DNA of 64,000 bases from Sphaerolaimus hirsutus (lineage: Eukaryota > Nematoda > Chromadorea > Monhysterida > Sphaerolaimidae). The stretch covers positions 7,071,504 through 7,135,503 of the forward strand of contig OZ038460.1 of NCBI GenBank assembly GCA_964036195.1, read 5' to 3'. Every line of letters begins with the position of its first letter. The stretch's first letter is position 1. The position numbers were made by a program, and so were the translations under genes. Below are positions 23,878 to 35,400 of the stretch, piece after piece. The notes under the pieces were generated by a model. The model was not told the DNA's origin. It worked only from the letters and a program-made list of their open reading frames with translations, and did no database searches.

Positions 23878-24649
23878 TAGGGCTCGAATTTGACTCGACT
23901 CGACTCGACTCGTGACTCGAGGGTAAAACAGGGTACCGACTCGACTCATCTGACTCGACCGGAAAAATTTGGCCCAAACTCGAGACTCGAGGTTTTTGCC
24001 TGACTCGACTCGAAATTTTGGCAAATTTCGAGTCGGCGTTTCTATTGAATACTGTCCTAAAAACCCAATTTTGATATGAACTTTTAAACATATTTTTCAA
24101 AAAAATTTGCGCGCCCGCGCGCATTTCCATACCACATGCGTGATATATTGTCAATTGGCTTGACGTATGTATTGACTGGTGTTAAAACTCAAATTTCTTG
24201 TTACCATACAATTCTACAAAATGAAATACACACACCATCCTTGATCTACACACCACCTCGAATGCATTGCACAATGTTGGCACTGATTCAAAAAATGCTG
24301 CAAAAGATGTTAATTATCAATCCGTAGCCTGATTTTATTTTTGCAACTTTATTTGTAGCAACATGAGTGATAAAAAGTTCTATTTTTGCTTTATCTTGGT
24401 ATTTAAATGAACTGTTGGCATATAGACTTCATTAAGTGTGTGTGAAAACATTGGAAGAGAAACCAGTATCAAAAATTAAAGGGTCATACCGAAACGTAAT
24501 GCATCCGACTCGACTCGAGACTCGAGATTTTTGCCAGACTCGACTCGACTTTTCAGTGTCTTGCCTGACTCGACTCGCCGACTCGACCATAAAAAATTTG
24601 GGGTTGCGACTCGAACTCGAGTTTGAAAAAAATTGAGTTTCGAGCCCTA
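23878..24649. mobile_element. hAT-like MITE, TAGGGCTCGAA ends, actcg arrays
   Basis: Flanks ACCTAGCT / CCCTAGCT (7 of 8). Terminal arrays of 'gactcgactcgagactcgag'; 'gcgcgcccgcgcgca' in the centre. It lies in an intron of MATH-BTB C, inside an older inverted repeat whose arms carry 'gtttacatgac'. Confidence 0.8.
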
Positions 24650-26244
24650 CCCTAGCTACTTTACTGTACTCTACTTTTCATGTAAACCTGCTGCCGCTAA
24701 CCCCTGTGCCATGCCATTACCCCCTAAAATACATGACAGCCGGGTCTACATGACGAGTGGGTTTACATGACGAGAGCCACAGGGTTATGCCACCAGACCT
24801 TATGCCATTTAATTTTAAAAGAAAATTAAAAAATCGTTTTATCACCTTTAAAAGATGTGGTTGTCAGCGCAATCACGTTAAGCATGACGAGGAAAACGTC
24901 CACATTGACGCCCCCAATCTCCAACATGTTCCGCTGGTTCTCCACACTCTGCTGCCACTCTGCGCCCAGCAGAATCCGACTGAAGTAGTCCGAGTGCATC
25001 GACAGCAACTGCGGGAAAATGATGAATGTTTATTTGGAACATAAACGAAACTTAGTTAATTAGGCACATTTTTAATTAATGAAATGGAAATTAAAACGCT
25101 TCAGGCAAGAAGTGTCAGGCCAACTTTATGGACTTCATGTTATCTTGACTTATTGGCGCACCGCACACTGCAAAGTGTAACGATCGGGTCCGGACGTTTT
25201 AATTTCCGCCCGAGCAGAATTACCCCATCCACCCATGCAAAAATCGTATGAACTTCCCGTTACACTTTACAGTGTGTGGTGCGCCATTAAAACATGGAAA
25301 ATATTAGGATATTAATGGGCAGCTTTAACTGTGTGTAGGGCATCATTTCAAGCATGGAACGAAAAACATACGCATTTGTCTACATGCAGCACTGTTCCGC
25401 AGTCGAATTTGAGCCGCACGTCGTTATCGCTGCTTTTACCGACAAACGATTTCAGCGGCGGTTCCGCCCTGTATTCGGATGAGTTGGCATTACGCCGACA
25501 TTCACAAGGATTTTTTGTTCTATAGTTTACTTAGCTGGTTCGCAAGCGATTTCTTTTTAAAATACTTTTTAAACGCCTCATCAAATCCGTTCTCTAGCAT
25601 CGCTACCACAAATTTCCGTATGGATGCACTAGGTAGGAATAGATTAAAACGTTTTTAAGGGCACCTTTAAAAAAAGTTGTTGTTTTTTAATAAAAGCTCC
25701 CAGGTATCGTTATGAGCAGTGGCGTAGACAGAATGTTTAGCGGTGGGGGCGGATTGTTGATATCCGCAGCCGCAATTCATCGACAAAGAATTATTGCTGA
25801 AAAATAATAATTAGAATTCACTGAGCAAGTGTCAACGAACGGAATTCCGATGAAATCGTGCAACAAAACTTTGGCATCAACGGTGACCATCCGAAAGTGC
25901 ACGGGCGGCTGAAATCGCATAAACAAAGTTAAAAACTTCAAAGGGTGTATAGTAGGTTGTCTGCATTTTCAAATTTAAGCTTTTTTGCCAAACACCAGTT
26001 CAGAATTTTCGGGGGGGGGGGGCAGCGCGGCGCAATCATCTTTGATAGTATTACCGCCGCATATGGTGCATTTGCGTTGAGAGTTTTCGCCGTGTGGGCG
26101 TGGCAAAGATAATAGTAAAAATGGTGTAAATTTGCATTGGTTTGGATGTTTATTAGATGCCAGTTTATCAGATTATGTTTACTACAACAAAATAAACATG
26201 GTGTCTCGAAAAATTTGATTTAAATTATTTAAGGCGCCTTTTAC

Positions 26245-26685
26245 ACTGTGACGACTGTGATGACAAAAAATGCAATTTTTCAGCCATTTTTGTTGAATGT
26301 TTATGAAATATTTTACATGTGTGAAGCCTCAATCGATCATGACTTAGACAAACACTAAATTATATACATTGCGTGTTCATGCACACTAGATCACACTTTT
26401 TTGTTGTCGGAGGCTGTCGCTGTATTTGTTAAAGGGACGTTGTCGGCGGCCTCGTGAAAGGGGCTGGCAACAACAAGTCAGCGACTACCTCCGACAACAA
26501 GAAAAAAGTGTGATCTAGTGTGCATGAACACGCAATGTATATAATTTAGTGTTTGTCTTAGGCAGTGGGGCTGATCAAGTCATGATTGATTGAGGCTTAT
26601 GTAAAATATTTCATATACATCCAACAAAAATGGCTGAAAAATCACATTTTTGTCGTCACAGCCGTCACAGTCGTCAGTGTACTGT
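26245..26685. repeat. Foldback repeat with 150-175-bp arms
   Basis: Arms such as 'cattgcgtgttcatgcacac' match their complement in the right half; the loop is GC-richer ('ggacgttgtcggcggcctcg'). In an intron of MATH-BTB C. Confidence 0.7.
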
Positions 26686-26967
26686 TGAAATCATATCAAA
26701 TGCTGTCTAAATCATATTTTTAAATCGAGGAGTTTGAAAAAAAATCGATTTTTGACCCTATCTACACATAAAGGTAATTATCACCCAAACTTTGAAAACT
26801 TATCAATCCACTTTGAAATCATTTGAATTCTCTGGGATTTCTTGGAGATTTTCTTTTAATCCTCATCAACTGTAGTTGACGGTGCCGGAAAACTGAAATG
26901 GTTCAAAGTTTATTTATAAGCTTTCAAAATTTCTGTTGAGAAGTAGTGTGTATAAGCACATCCCAAC

Positions 26968-27880
26968 TAGTGATGGAATGGCGCCATGGCGCTGGCGCCA
27001 TTTGGGGGCGCCAAAGGGCGCCGCGCCATGGCGCCATTGGCGCTTGGCGCCCTTTTTCTGTGGCGCCCTTGGCGCCTGGCGCCCACATTCTGAAAGGCGC
27101 CATGGCGCTCTTGGCGCTTGGCGCCCTTTTTCCGTGGCGCCCTTGGCGCCTGGCGCCCTGCTTTTAAAGGGTGCCAAAAAGGCGCCAGCAGGGTTTCAAG
27201 GTGAGTGCTGTATAAATGGAAAAAAGATGAAAAACGCATTCATGGATGATCTGAATTCGCCCTAAAAGTGGACGAAGTGGTGTGAGTAGGTATAATTCTT
27301 TTGTGCAACGGTTCATGAGATGTGTCTGACAGATCATAAGACGAGAATGATGGAACATTGAACTTGCAATATCATAAATAAACAGATTCAAATCGTTGCA
27401 ATTCCGTTTTTTTCCATTTCGAGGAAACATTGATTGGAAAAGTCAATTTGAAGTGAATGGATTGTTGTCAAATGACAATATCCATTGTGTTTGAATTGTC
27501 ATGTGCATTTTACTCGAATTTTTTTGTTGCTAGTGTTGTCTTTGTTCATTACACCCTGGAGAACGCAAATTAAGTAGTGAATGCATGTGCTAGGGTGCTG
27601 TAGAAACACTTTTAGCACACGCATTGTGTTGTATGCACTTATTTATCCTGGCGCCTGGCGCCCTATTTTTCAAATGGCGCCATGGCGCCCTTGGCGCTTG
27701 GCGCCCTCTTTCCGTGGCGCCCTTGGCGCCTGGCGCCCGCTTTCCGAATGGCGCCATGGCGCCCTTGGCGCCTGGCGCCCTTTTTCTGTGGCGCCCTTGG
27801 CGCTTGGCGCTCACTTTCTGAATGGCGCCATGGCGCCATTGGCGCCTGGCGCCCTTTTTTCTGGCGCTTTTCCATCACTA
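26968..27880. mobile_element. hAT-like element, TAGTGATGGAA ends, ggcgcc arrays (copy 1)
   Basis: Perfect 8-bp duplication ATCCCAAC (26960-26967, 27881-27888). Both ends carry about 200 bp of near-perfect 'ggcgccatggcgcc' text able to form strong hairpins, around a unique AT-rich centre (27190-27650). The interior shows chance long open frames full of A, P and W, which are not genes. It lies in an intron of MATH-BTB C. Confidence 0.9.
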
Positions 27881-28165
27881 ATCCCAACCATTCTACACGA
27901 TAGTGAAAAAAGTGAATACAAACGATACACGATACAAAAAGTGAAAACTCACATCATCCGGTACGGAAACTCCAAAGGTAGTATTAAATTTACGACGTTG
28001 AATACCGCACATGCGGCTGTGGACGATCGAAATGGGCGCAGCATCATCAATGATGTTGATAGAAGCCTCGATCACAGCGCCAAAACTGACTTCCCACTTG
28101 TGGGACATGATTTTGTCCAGTTATGTGCACACCACCGTGACAAACAAGGGCAAGTCGTCTCTGTC

Positions 28166-28481
28166 CTGGGGGGCAGTGCCAGACCCTGTAAAAGACCCTG
28201 TAAAATGTAAAAGACCCTGTAAAATGTCAGGTGTCATGTAAAAGACCCGGTAAGTGTAAAGTCTCAAATATCATGTGAAAACCCTATAAAGCAAGATTTG
28301 GATGTAGACACATGGGATTTGGATACACATGACACTTTACAGGGTCTTTTACATAACATTTGACACTATACGGGGACTTTTACATGACACCTGATGTTAA
28401 AAAGGATTTTTTACGTGACACATGACGTTTTACAGGGTCTTTTACACTTTACATGGTTTTAACAGGGTCTGGGACTGGCGC
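28166..28481 (-). mobile_element. Introner-like element forming an intron unique to MATH-BTB C
   Basis: On the minus strand it runs from GCGCCAGTCCCAGACCCTGT (GT donor mutated to GC) to GGTCTGGCACTGCCCCCCAG. It carries the same inverted termini and 'TTTACATGACATTTGACA'-type arms as the element at 8813-8979. It interrupts the MATH-like exon after codon 'AAG'. Paralogues A and B read straight through the aligned position ('RLDEHWEEPYL'). Confidence 0.85.
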
Positions 28482-28585
28482 CTTGTCAACCCGAGATTTC
28501 GCTTTCACGCTCCTGCGATAATAAATTTCTGTTTTTTGAAATGTGCGCGTGATGACGCGACGAACCCTGGTAAATGAACGCCACC

Positions 28586-29010
28586 AAGGACGTAGCCAGG
28601 GGGGGGCGGGGGGGGCGGCCGCCCCCCCCTTCCCGGGTCGGACAAGAAATTATACCCGAAATGGTGCTTCCGTAAAGCGATTTTGTCGGCAGTCCGGAAA
28701 AATTTTGCGCGCAAGCGCGCATTTCGGCGCCGCACAGTATATTTAAGTTATACCTGTGGTTTACGACCAAAAAAGCACTGAAAATTCGCCCCCCGTCGCT
28801 GTATATGTATGTAAAATACATACAAGTACAGCACTATTTGGCGCCAATGGCGCCATGGCGTCGCGCCTACGAATGGCGCTGGCGCCAAGGCGCCATTCCT
28901 TTACCACAGGGGTCAAATTTAGGGGGGGGGGGGCGCCGCCCCCCCCCGTTCGCCGAGCTCCGTATACAATCTGCCCCCCCCCCCCGCTCAAAAATCCTGG
29001 CTACGTCCCT
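28586..29010. mobile_element. TIR element of the GACGTAGCCAGG family, 10-bp TSD
   Basis: Duplication GAACGCCACC on both sides. 'gcgccaatggcgccatggcg' palindromes and the 'gcgcgcaagcgcgc' motif inside. In an intron of MATH-BTB C. Confidence 0.8.
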
Positions 29011-29121
29011 GAACGCCACCACGGCCTTTATTGCAAAAGTGCATGGCATGGCAAATTATGATGACATCAGAACAAAAAACATAGCGGATTTTTCCGCACT
29101 ATAATATCACAAAGTGCTGCC

Positions 29122-29780
29122 TAGGGTGTCAACAAATTTTTTTTACGGAAAACGGAAACGGAAACGGAAAAATTTTTTCAGCAGCCGGAAAACGGAACGG
29201 AAAACGGAAAAAAATTTGCACTTGGCGGAAAACGGAAACGGAAATGGAAAAAAAATTCAGCGGCCGGAAAACGGAAAAATAGGCCGGAAAAACGGAAACG
29301 GAAAAATCAAATTTGCACGGAAATCTAAAAACTTGCTGAAATTTTGCCAGAAAATGGATAAAATTTGCTGAAATTTTGCTGGAAGTGGAAAAAATTTGCA
29401 GTAATTTTGCTGGAAACAGAATTTGTTTTACATCATTGACTATTTGCATGAATTTTTACCAGTTTGGCTGATCAGAAAACAGAAAGTTGAGCCAGAAAAA
29501 AGTGAAATGAGGTGGAAAAATGGCAAATTGAGGTGCAAATTGGAAAAAAGATGGAAAAACTAGAAATTGAGATGGAAAATGGAAAAAAGGCGGAAAAACT
29601 GAAAATTTAGCCGGAAAACGGAAAATGAGCCGGAAAAACGGAAACGGAAAAAAAGTTGCCGGAAAACGGAACGGAAAACGGTAAAAAAATTTCAGGAGCC
29701 GGAAAATGGAACGGAAAACGGAAAAAATTTGCCTGCGGAAAACGGAAACGGAAAACGGAAAACGGAAATTTGACACCCTA
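29122..29780. mobile_element. hAT-like MITE, TAGGGTGTCAA family
   Basis: Perfect 8-bp duplication GTGCTGCC on both sides. Interior is 'ggaaaacggaaacgg' purine text. It lies in an intron of MATH-BTB C. Confidence 0.85.
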
Positions 29781-30143
29781 GTGCTGCCATTTGCCTGATA
29801 TACCTGTATATGTTGACTCATTTCATAACCATATCTGGGAGCTTTAAAAAACTATTTTATTTAACGTTTTTACATGGCCGGGCATATTTCTGCGTCAAAC
29901 GATTTGCCCATGCCAATCCATTCAAGACTACCGTATTTCCTTGAATTACTCCCTGAATAAAGCACACCCTCGAAATACCCCACCCGAATCTAATGCAAAG
30001 AGGATAATCATGACAAAACTGCAGTTCGTGATCTGTGTCAAGCAGTACACACGTTAAAACAATGACTGAGTTGTAATAAGACGCAAGGCTCATACCGTCT
30101 GTAAACATATCATATTTATTTATGCCTATGGATGCTTATACAC

Positions 30144-30879
30144 TAGGGTTCAAACGATATGACTTTTCGATATCGATATTCGATATTTTTTTCTGAAACT
30201 TGATATTCGATATCGATACGATATGGAACCTCGATATCGATATTCGATATTCGATATTAAAAAATGGTCGATATTTGATATTCGATATTTCCGATATTCG
30301 ATATTGCGATTTGCTTTTGGTATAGCAAGGCATATTTCAAGTGACATATTGTATTTTCATGTGGTTGCACGCATGGTTAATCATCTCTTTAGTTAAATGT
30401 GAATGGTACAAGTGATTTTAACAAGGTTTACATCACTCAAAAGTAGAACATGTAGAAAAAAACATGATGAATCAATGTGTATCAGACAAATAACAATTGG
30501 TAGATATTACAGTTCATACTGATAACCTGATTGCTGAGGGCATGTTGCAAAAAATAGAATATCAGCATTTTCTGGCTTCAAATTTAGCACTCCAACAAAA
30601 ATGACATTATAAGTACTGTACTTTTACTCATCTTATACAATTCTCAGATCAGATCAAGCACATCAGATCAATCATAAATATCTCAAAATGAAAATGATAA
30701 CTTTTTTTAGGGACACAATATAGGTTCGATATATCGAAAAAAATGGTCGATATTCGATATTTTTTTCAAAATTTTCGATATCGATATTCAATATTTTTTT
30801 AAAAATTTTCGATATCGATATTCGATATTAAAAAATGGTCGATATCCGATATTCGATACGATATATCGTTTGAACCCTA
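30144..30879. mobile_element. hAT-like MITE, TAGGGTTCAAACG family, atatcg arrays
   Basis: Perfect 8-bp duplication TTATACAC on both sides. The interior is 'tcgatattcgatat' arrays at both ends around a unique centre shared with 17571-18323. It sits inside a larger element with 'taccgtatttcc' / 'ggaaatacggta' ends (about 29930-31036). Confidence 0.85.
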
Positions 30880-31720
30880 TTATACACCTAGGATATTGTG
30901 CGTTTTTTACACCTGAGTAGGTACGTGCAATTTCATAAAATTGCTGGTGAACAAAATGATCCCCCTCGAATAAACACCCCTCAAAATTTGCCGGTAAAAT
31001 GATAAACCCCCTGGGGGCATTTCGTGGAAATACGGTAATTATAATGTTCAAAAGACAAACCATAATAAGCCTCCGATGAGCACCGGGTCAGAGCATTTTT
31101 CCCAATCAGAATAAGCGGGGGTGCGGACGGAGTAATTTATCGTGCCAACAGCCGATATCGCTTGAAATGTATAAAACTGTGCAACAACAACTAGGTATAA
31201 AGGACGTACCCAGGTGTAAGGTTAGAAAAAAATTTTCAAACGCCTTGATAAACAAAAAATTGAATTTTGCAATAAAAATGGAATTTTTTAAAAATTCTCC
31301 AAAATGCGTCTATAGAGCAAAAATGTTTATGTGAACTGTCACATAATGTATTGTTGTCCATTGTGGTCATATTATGACTGTGCAACCATGGGATAGCATC
31401 ATAAAAGGTGATATGTCAAAAATATCGTAATTATAGACAAAAATATAAAAAATCTTATATCGCCTTTGTCAATGTCCACGACTTCAAATGAAATTGATTT
31501 ACCCAGGGAAAAACCAGGTACACCCTCGACTGTCAGTACAATATAGGTAGCACAGTAAAGACCACTCACGAGCGGTGCACCCATCCACGCAGCTTTGAAG
31601 ATCCCCTGGCTTTTTCGCCGGCGCTGCAGCAACGGCACTGTCATCCGGAGCGGGGCGCTTGCCGCCCAATGTGGCTGATGCGGACATGTCAGACGGCTCG
31701 ATAGAGAGTGCGACCGGATT

Positions 31721-31752
31721 GTGGTTTGACCTACACACACACACACACACCA
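31721..31752. repeat. (AC)n microsatellite just upstream of MATH-BTB C exon 1
   Basis: A run of 'acacacacacacac' lies about 40 bases 5' of the start codon of paralogue C. Confidence 0.85.
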
Positions 31753-31816
31753 GGCATTATAACTGCAGAGATTTCGTCAACTCATAAATCAGCTTCTAAA
31801 GTACTTGAATTTACTG

Positions 31817-32180
31817 GAATGGCCCCACACACGCTAGTTGACATCAACACCAAATGTCAACTGGTTCCGTTCCTAATTCAAAGATTGCGTTTGAACGTCG
31901 TTTGTCCACTCATCAGTTAGCTTTGAATCGGGATCAGCACCAGTTGACATTTGGTGTCGATGTCAACTAGCGTGTGTGGGCCCAATGTGGCCACACAAGC
32001 TAGTTTTCAACCGAAATTTTGAAAACTTGTAGATCTGCATTGAATGCATTTTGTTTTCTAGAATGAGGTGCCCGTCATCTACAGTTGACAGAGAGTAAAA
32101 ATGACTCATTCTAGAAAACTCAAGGCTGATTTACGAGTTTTCAAAAAGGAACATTGAAAACTAGCTTGTGTGGCCCCAAT
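31817..32180. repeat. Two adjacent foldback MITEs with cacac...tagtt ends
   Basis: 31817-31983 has 'acacacgctagttgacatc' arms; 31985-32180 has 'cacacaagctagttttcaacc' arms. Related foldbacks: 16918-17120, 38058-38955, 45696-45915, 52615-52825, 55047-55228 and inside 61899-62332. Confidence 0.65.
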
Positions 32181-32469
32181 GATGCAACGCATACTGGACG
32201 TCAACTGGTTTCGGCGTCAACTCAATTTTGACTGTGGGTCGTAGGACAATTTTCAAGTGCGCGTGCGGCAATGTCGAAGAGAAATTAATTTTGCCATGGG
32301 CATTTGAACACGGTTTCGCCACCCATAAACTAAAATCTTCACGAAAACCAGTCGGCCCAGTTAACGGTCATGTCTAGACTCATTCCAGTCAAATCAAATC
32401 CGTGAAAAGCTGATTTATGGGTTAAAAATTGTGTGTAGGCACGTTTTAACGTATCATTTAGGTAAATGG

Positions 32470-35400
32470 TTAATATGTTGCACGGCACACTCAAATTTTC
32501 AGTTGCAGTTCGAACACTTTTTCAAGGGTGGAATTCAAAAGGGCGGAATTAAAAACGGGGGCGGAATCCAAAAACGTTTGAACTGCCCTCGATTTCAATT
32601 CCGCACATGAAACGTTCGAACACTTTGCACGATGGCGGAATTGCCCCGGATTGTGCATGGGTGGAATTATTTCAGACAGGTAGGGAAGTGCAAAATGTCT
32701 GAACCGCCCTTGGAATTCCACCTTGGCGGAATGCAAAAACGTCCGAACCGCCCTTGACAATTTTGAGTGTGCAGTGTGCCATCTAGGCAAGAAAACATTG
32801 GGACACTTTCTAGACGGTGGAATTCAGTTTCGGTTTACACAAATATGCCACACGGTGAACTTCAATATCTTTTAAACAAGTATAATACAATACACCCCTG
32901 GGTCTTGCAACATCACAATTATGGGCCAAATAGCAACACCTTGGACAATGCCCATGTCCGTCAGAACTTTCAACGATGCGCTCATGCAACCCATCCGTCT
33001 GATTACACCAAATCTACAGTACCTATCAGGGGACTTAGTTACCTTCTGCACACGTGGAACGACAAACAATGGCAACACGCCAACAAGATGATCGCACAAC
33101 TCTGACAACTCAACAAGCGACATGATGTCCACCGGACGCTTAACAACCACACTACAAGCCCTACGCTTGGCGCGTGCGCGGGAACCCTGTCTGCCAAACT
33201 TCACTAGCTTGGTGCCTTTCGACCTAGCTACTCCGAAGGACGTTGGCTTCTGAGCTTTTCGGTCTACTTGGTTGCCACAGCTAACAAAGTCCGGACGCGC
33301 AAATTGCAAAAGCTTGCAGCTAATCACGTGCAGCTGTAATTCCCTTTTCTTGCCCACCAAATACCAAAGGTTTCTGGGCTGCAGTTTTCTTCAGCCTTTC
33401 AGCAGTTTTCTCAAAAATGCCACAAATTCCGGGCTCAATAAAAGCTGGCTCCATGGTCAAGTGATCAAGCAACCACTGCTGAGAAGCATCACTAATTATT
33501 TCACCATTGGGCAAAACAGAATCAATGACAAAATCACCGGCACCCTGAACCTTTTCCACATACATGGCCCTTTGCTGAACTTGAAACAATTCTGACTCGG
33601 GTTCAAAACTTTCAAAAACTGGGCCCGGTTCCAAATAGTCGACATCCCAGAAACCTTCCAGAACTGGCGCGCTTTCAGAAACGGAAACCAGACTAGCCCA
33701 CGCTTCAAAAACCGACAATTCAACCTCGTTCGAATGCAAACAAACAAAAGCGACCTCCATCACGATTTCACAAATTAGAATTAGAAGCAATTAAGATCCA
33801 CTAGCTGGAATGAGCCAATAGATTAAGTAGAGAATAGTTGCACTGGAGTAAGCTTGAATTACACTAGTTGGGTTTCTCAGATAACGTTGCAAATTCAAAA
33901 GGTTCCCAAAGTATTTAAATATTTCCAATTTACCCTTCAACTTTCCAAATCAACACATTAATATAAAAAATGACTAAATAACACTCAGAGTCACAAAAAC
34001 ATAACCAGACGGGTTGGGATAGTGGTACAGTACGTTGGTAAGAGACCACACAAGACTAGGTACTTATGTCCCAGCTCCGCACAGCCCACTATCAGATAAA
34101 GTTTACAAGTGATGTAGCACAGCCGTTTGGGCCCTATACAAAAGCCTAGAGCGAGTCAATAGGTGTCCCGGCCTACTTTAGCTTATACTACACCTAAAAC
34201 AAGTCCACAGAGGTCCAGACATATAGTAAGTGTCACAGATGGTGGGTTCTCCCCATACAACACCCTATCTTAGCTATATCGGCAGCTCCGTGTTGGCCAC
34301 TCCTGCCCCTGTGAACCTAAATGTCACTGTGCAGAGGGAAGAGAAGGCCTATGCCAGAGTTAGCAGAGAATGAATAACCAAGGGTAGGCTCATTTCAGCT
34401 GGTAAATCACTGGCTTAGTAATTAGAATTGGATTGAGTAGACTGATGATGATCACAGGATTGGGGCTCTATTTTATAGGTCTGAAATGCCCAAAACCGGT
34501 TTGCAGCCTGGGCGGAGCCAACCAATCACAAGAGTGCATTTGAAAGTGTAACAAAATTAAGTGACCTCAGCTGAACAGAGCCATGTACCACAAGGGTTAC
34601 TTTTTAATGGAACAAAGGGAATGGTGACTTGACATTCAGGAACACCTTTCTTCTGGCACTCAGCCAGCTAATAAAACCAACCCTGGAACTGTGCCAAACC
34701 AGGAAATAACCACCTACAGTAACCTACCAAATGTAAATACACAACCCAACAGTTTAAAGTGACTAACTGAGCGAGACTCTCAAAACTAAACGTGATATAA
34801 TAAAAAACATGCCGAGTAAATCTACAGGCTACTCAAAACTGCAAGCAAGTGCAAAAGGACCAAAAATACAAAAATAACCATGTTTGCTCAACCGTGAGCT
34901 CGTCCAGGCCATCGTACCATTCGACTGACGTGAAACAAAACACAAAGTGCAAAACACATGCAATTAGTGCAAAACACAGAAATAATTACAAACGTAAATA
35001 TGATCACAAAACACATGCAATTATCCCAGTTTAAAGGGGTTAGGTGGGTAAATAAATACAAATAAATACACATAAATACGCAATATATCACATGCCGCGG
35101 CACCTACCGCGCACCTACATCCTAACCCTACACCTACAACCTACAACATCACAAAACTCCTCCCTGTGGCAGCAGTGGCTGCGGGGTATGTGCCAGGTCA
35201 CAGACAACTACACAAAAATCGCCTTTTTGGCAACCTTCCAAACTTGGGATTGGCCCGTCTCTACTCCGAGGGACGTTGACCTCTGGAGCTATCAAGGCCG
35301 CTCCCATTTACTAGGCACATACCCCTCCAGAAGGGGTGACCCGTCTCTACTCCGAGGGACGTTGGCCTCAGGAGCTATCAGGGCCACTCCCTTCCGGTGG

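Larger units (their letters stand above)
18678..31687 (-). pseudogene. MATH-BTB domain gene, paralogue C, one in-frame stop
   Basis: Nine exons: 31687-31570, 31160-31061, 28512-28482, 28165-27953, 25908-25841, 25468-25372, 25008-24846, 23506-23305 and 18798-18678. Phases agree throughout (1113 nt). Exon 1 is MSASATLGGKRPAPDDSAVA and onward. BTB is intact ('LLSMHSDYFSRILLGAEW', 'LADRFLMPRVSALAERHL', 'VLIADHYNLAKLDDWCM') and the end is 'GSKRYDPDF' then stop. One in-frame TAA occurs at 28121-28123 inside the MATH-like exon; the splice before it uses a GC donor. Everything else looks selected, so this is a recent pseudogene, an assembly error, or a gene with an alternative start or splice. Two introns here are absent from B: 28166-28481 (an introner-like element) and 18799-23304. 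One intron of B is absent here. Confidence 0.7.

Noticed and set aside
26968-27190. CRISPR-like array
   Set aside because: The repeats are back-to-back short words without unique spacers, in a eukaryotic transposon.
27581-28210. Long frames rich in GAWRP and APSAKGA across the ggcgcc arrays (also 26914-27265 and 40892-41230)
   Set aside because: They are translations of a tandem low-complexity transposon end, open in several frames on both strands and bounded by hAT-like termini.
34020-34110. tRNA- or SINE-head-like text 'ggttgggatagtggtacagtacgttgg'
   Set aside because: Only a weak A-box resemblance; no cloverleaf or B box that I could fold.
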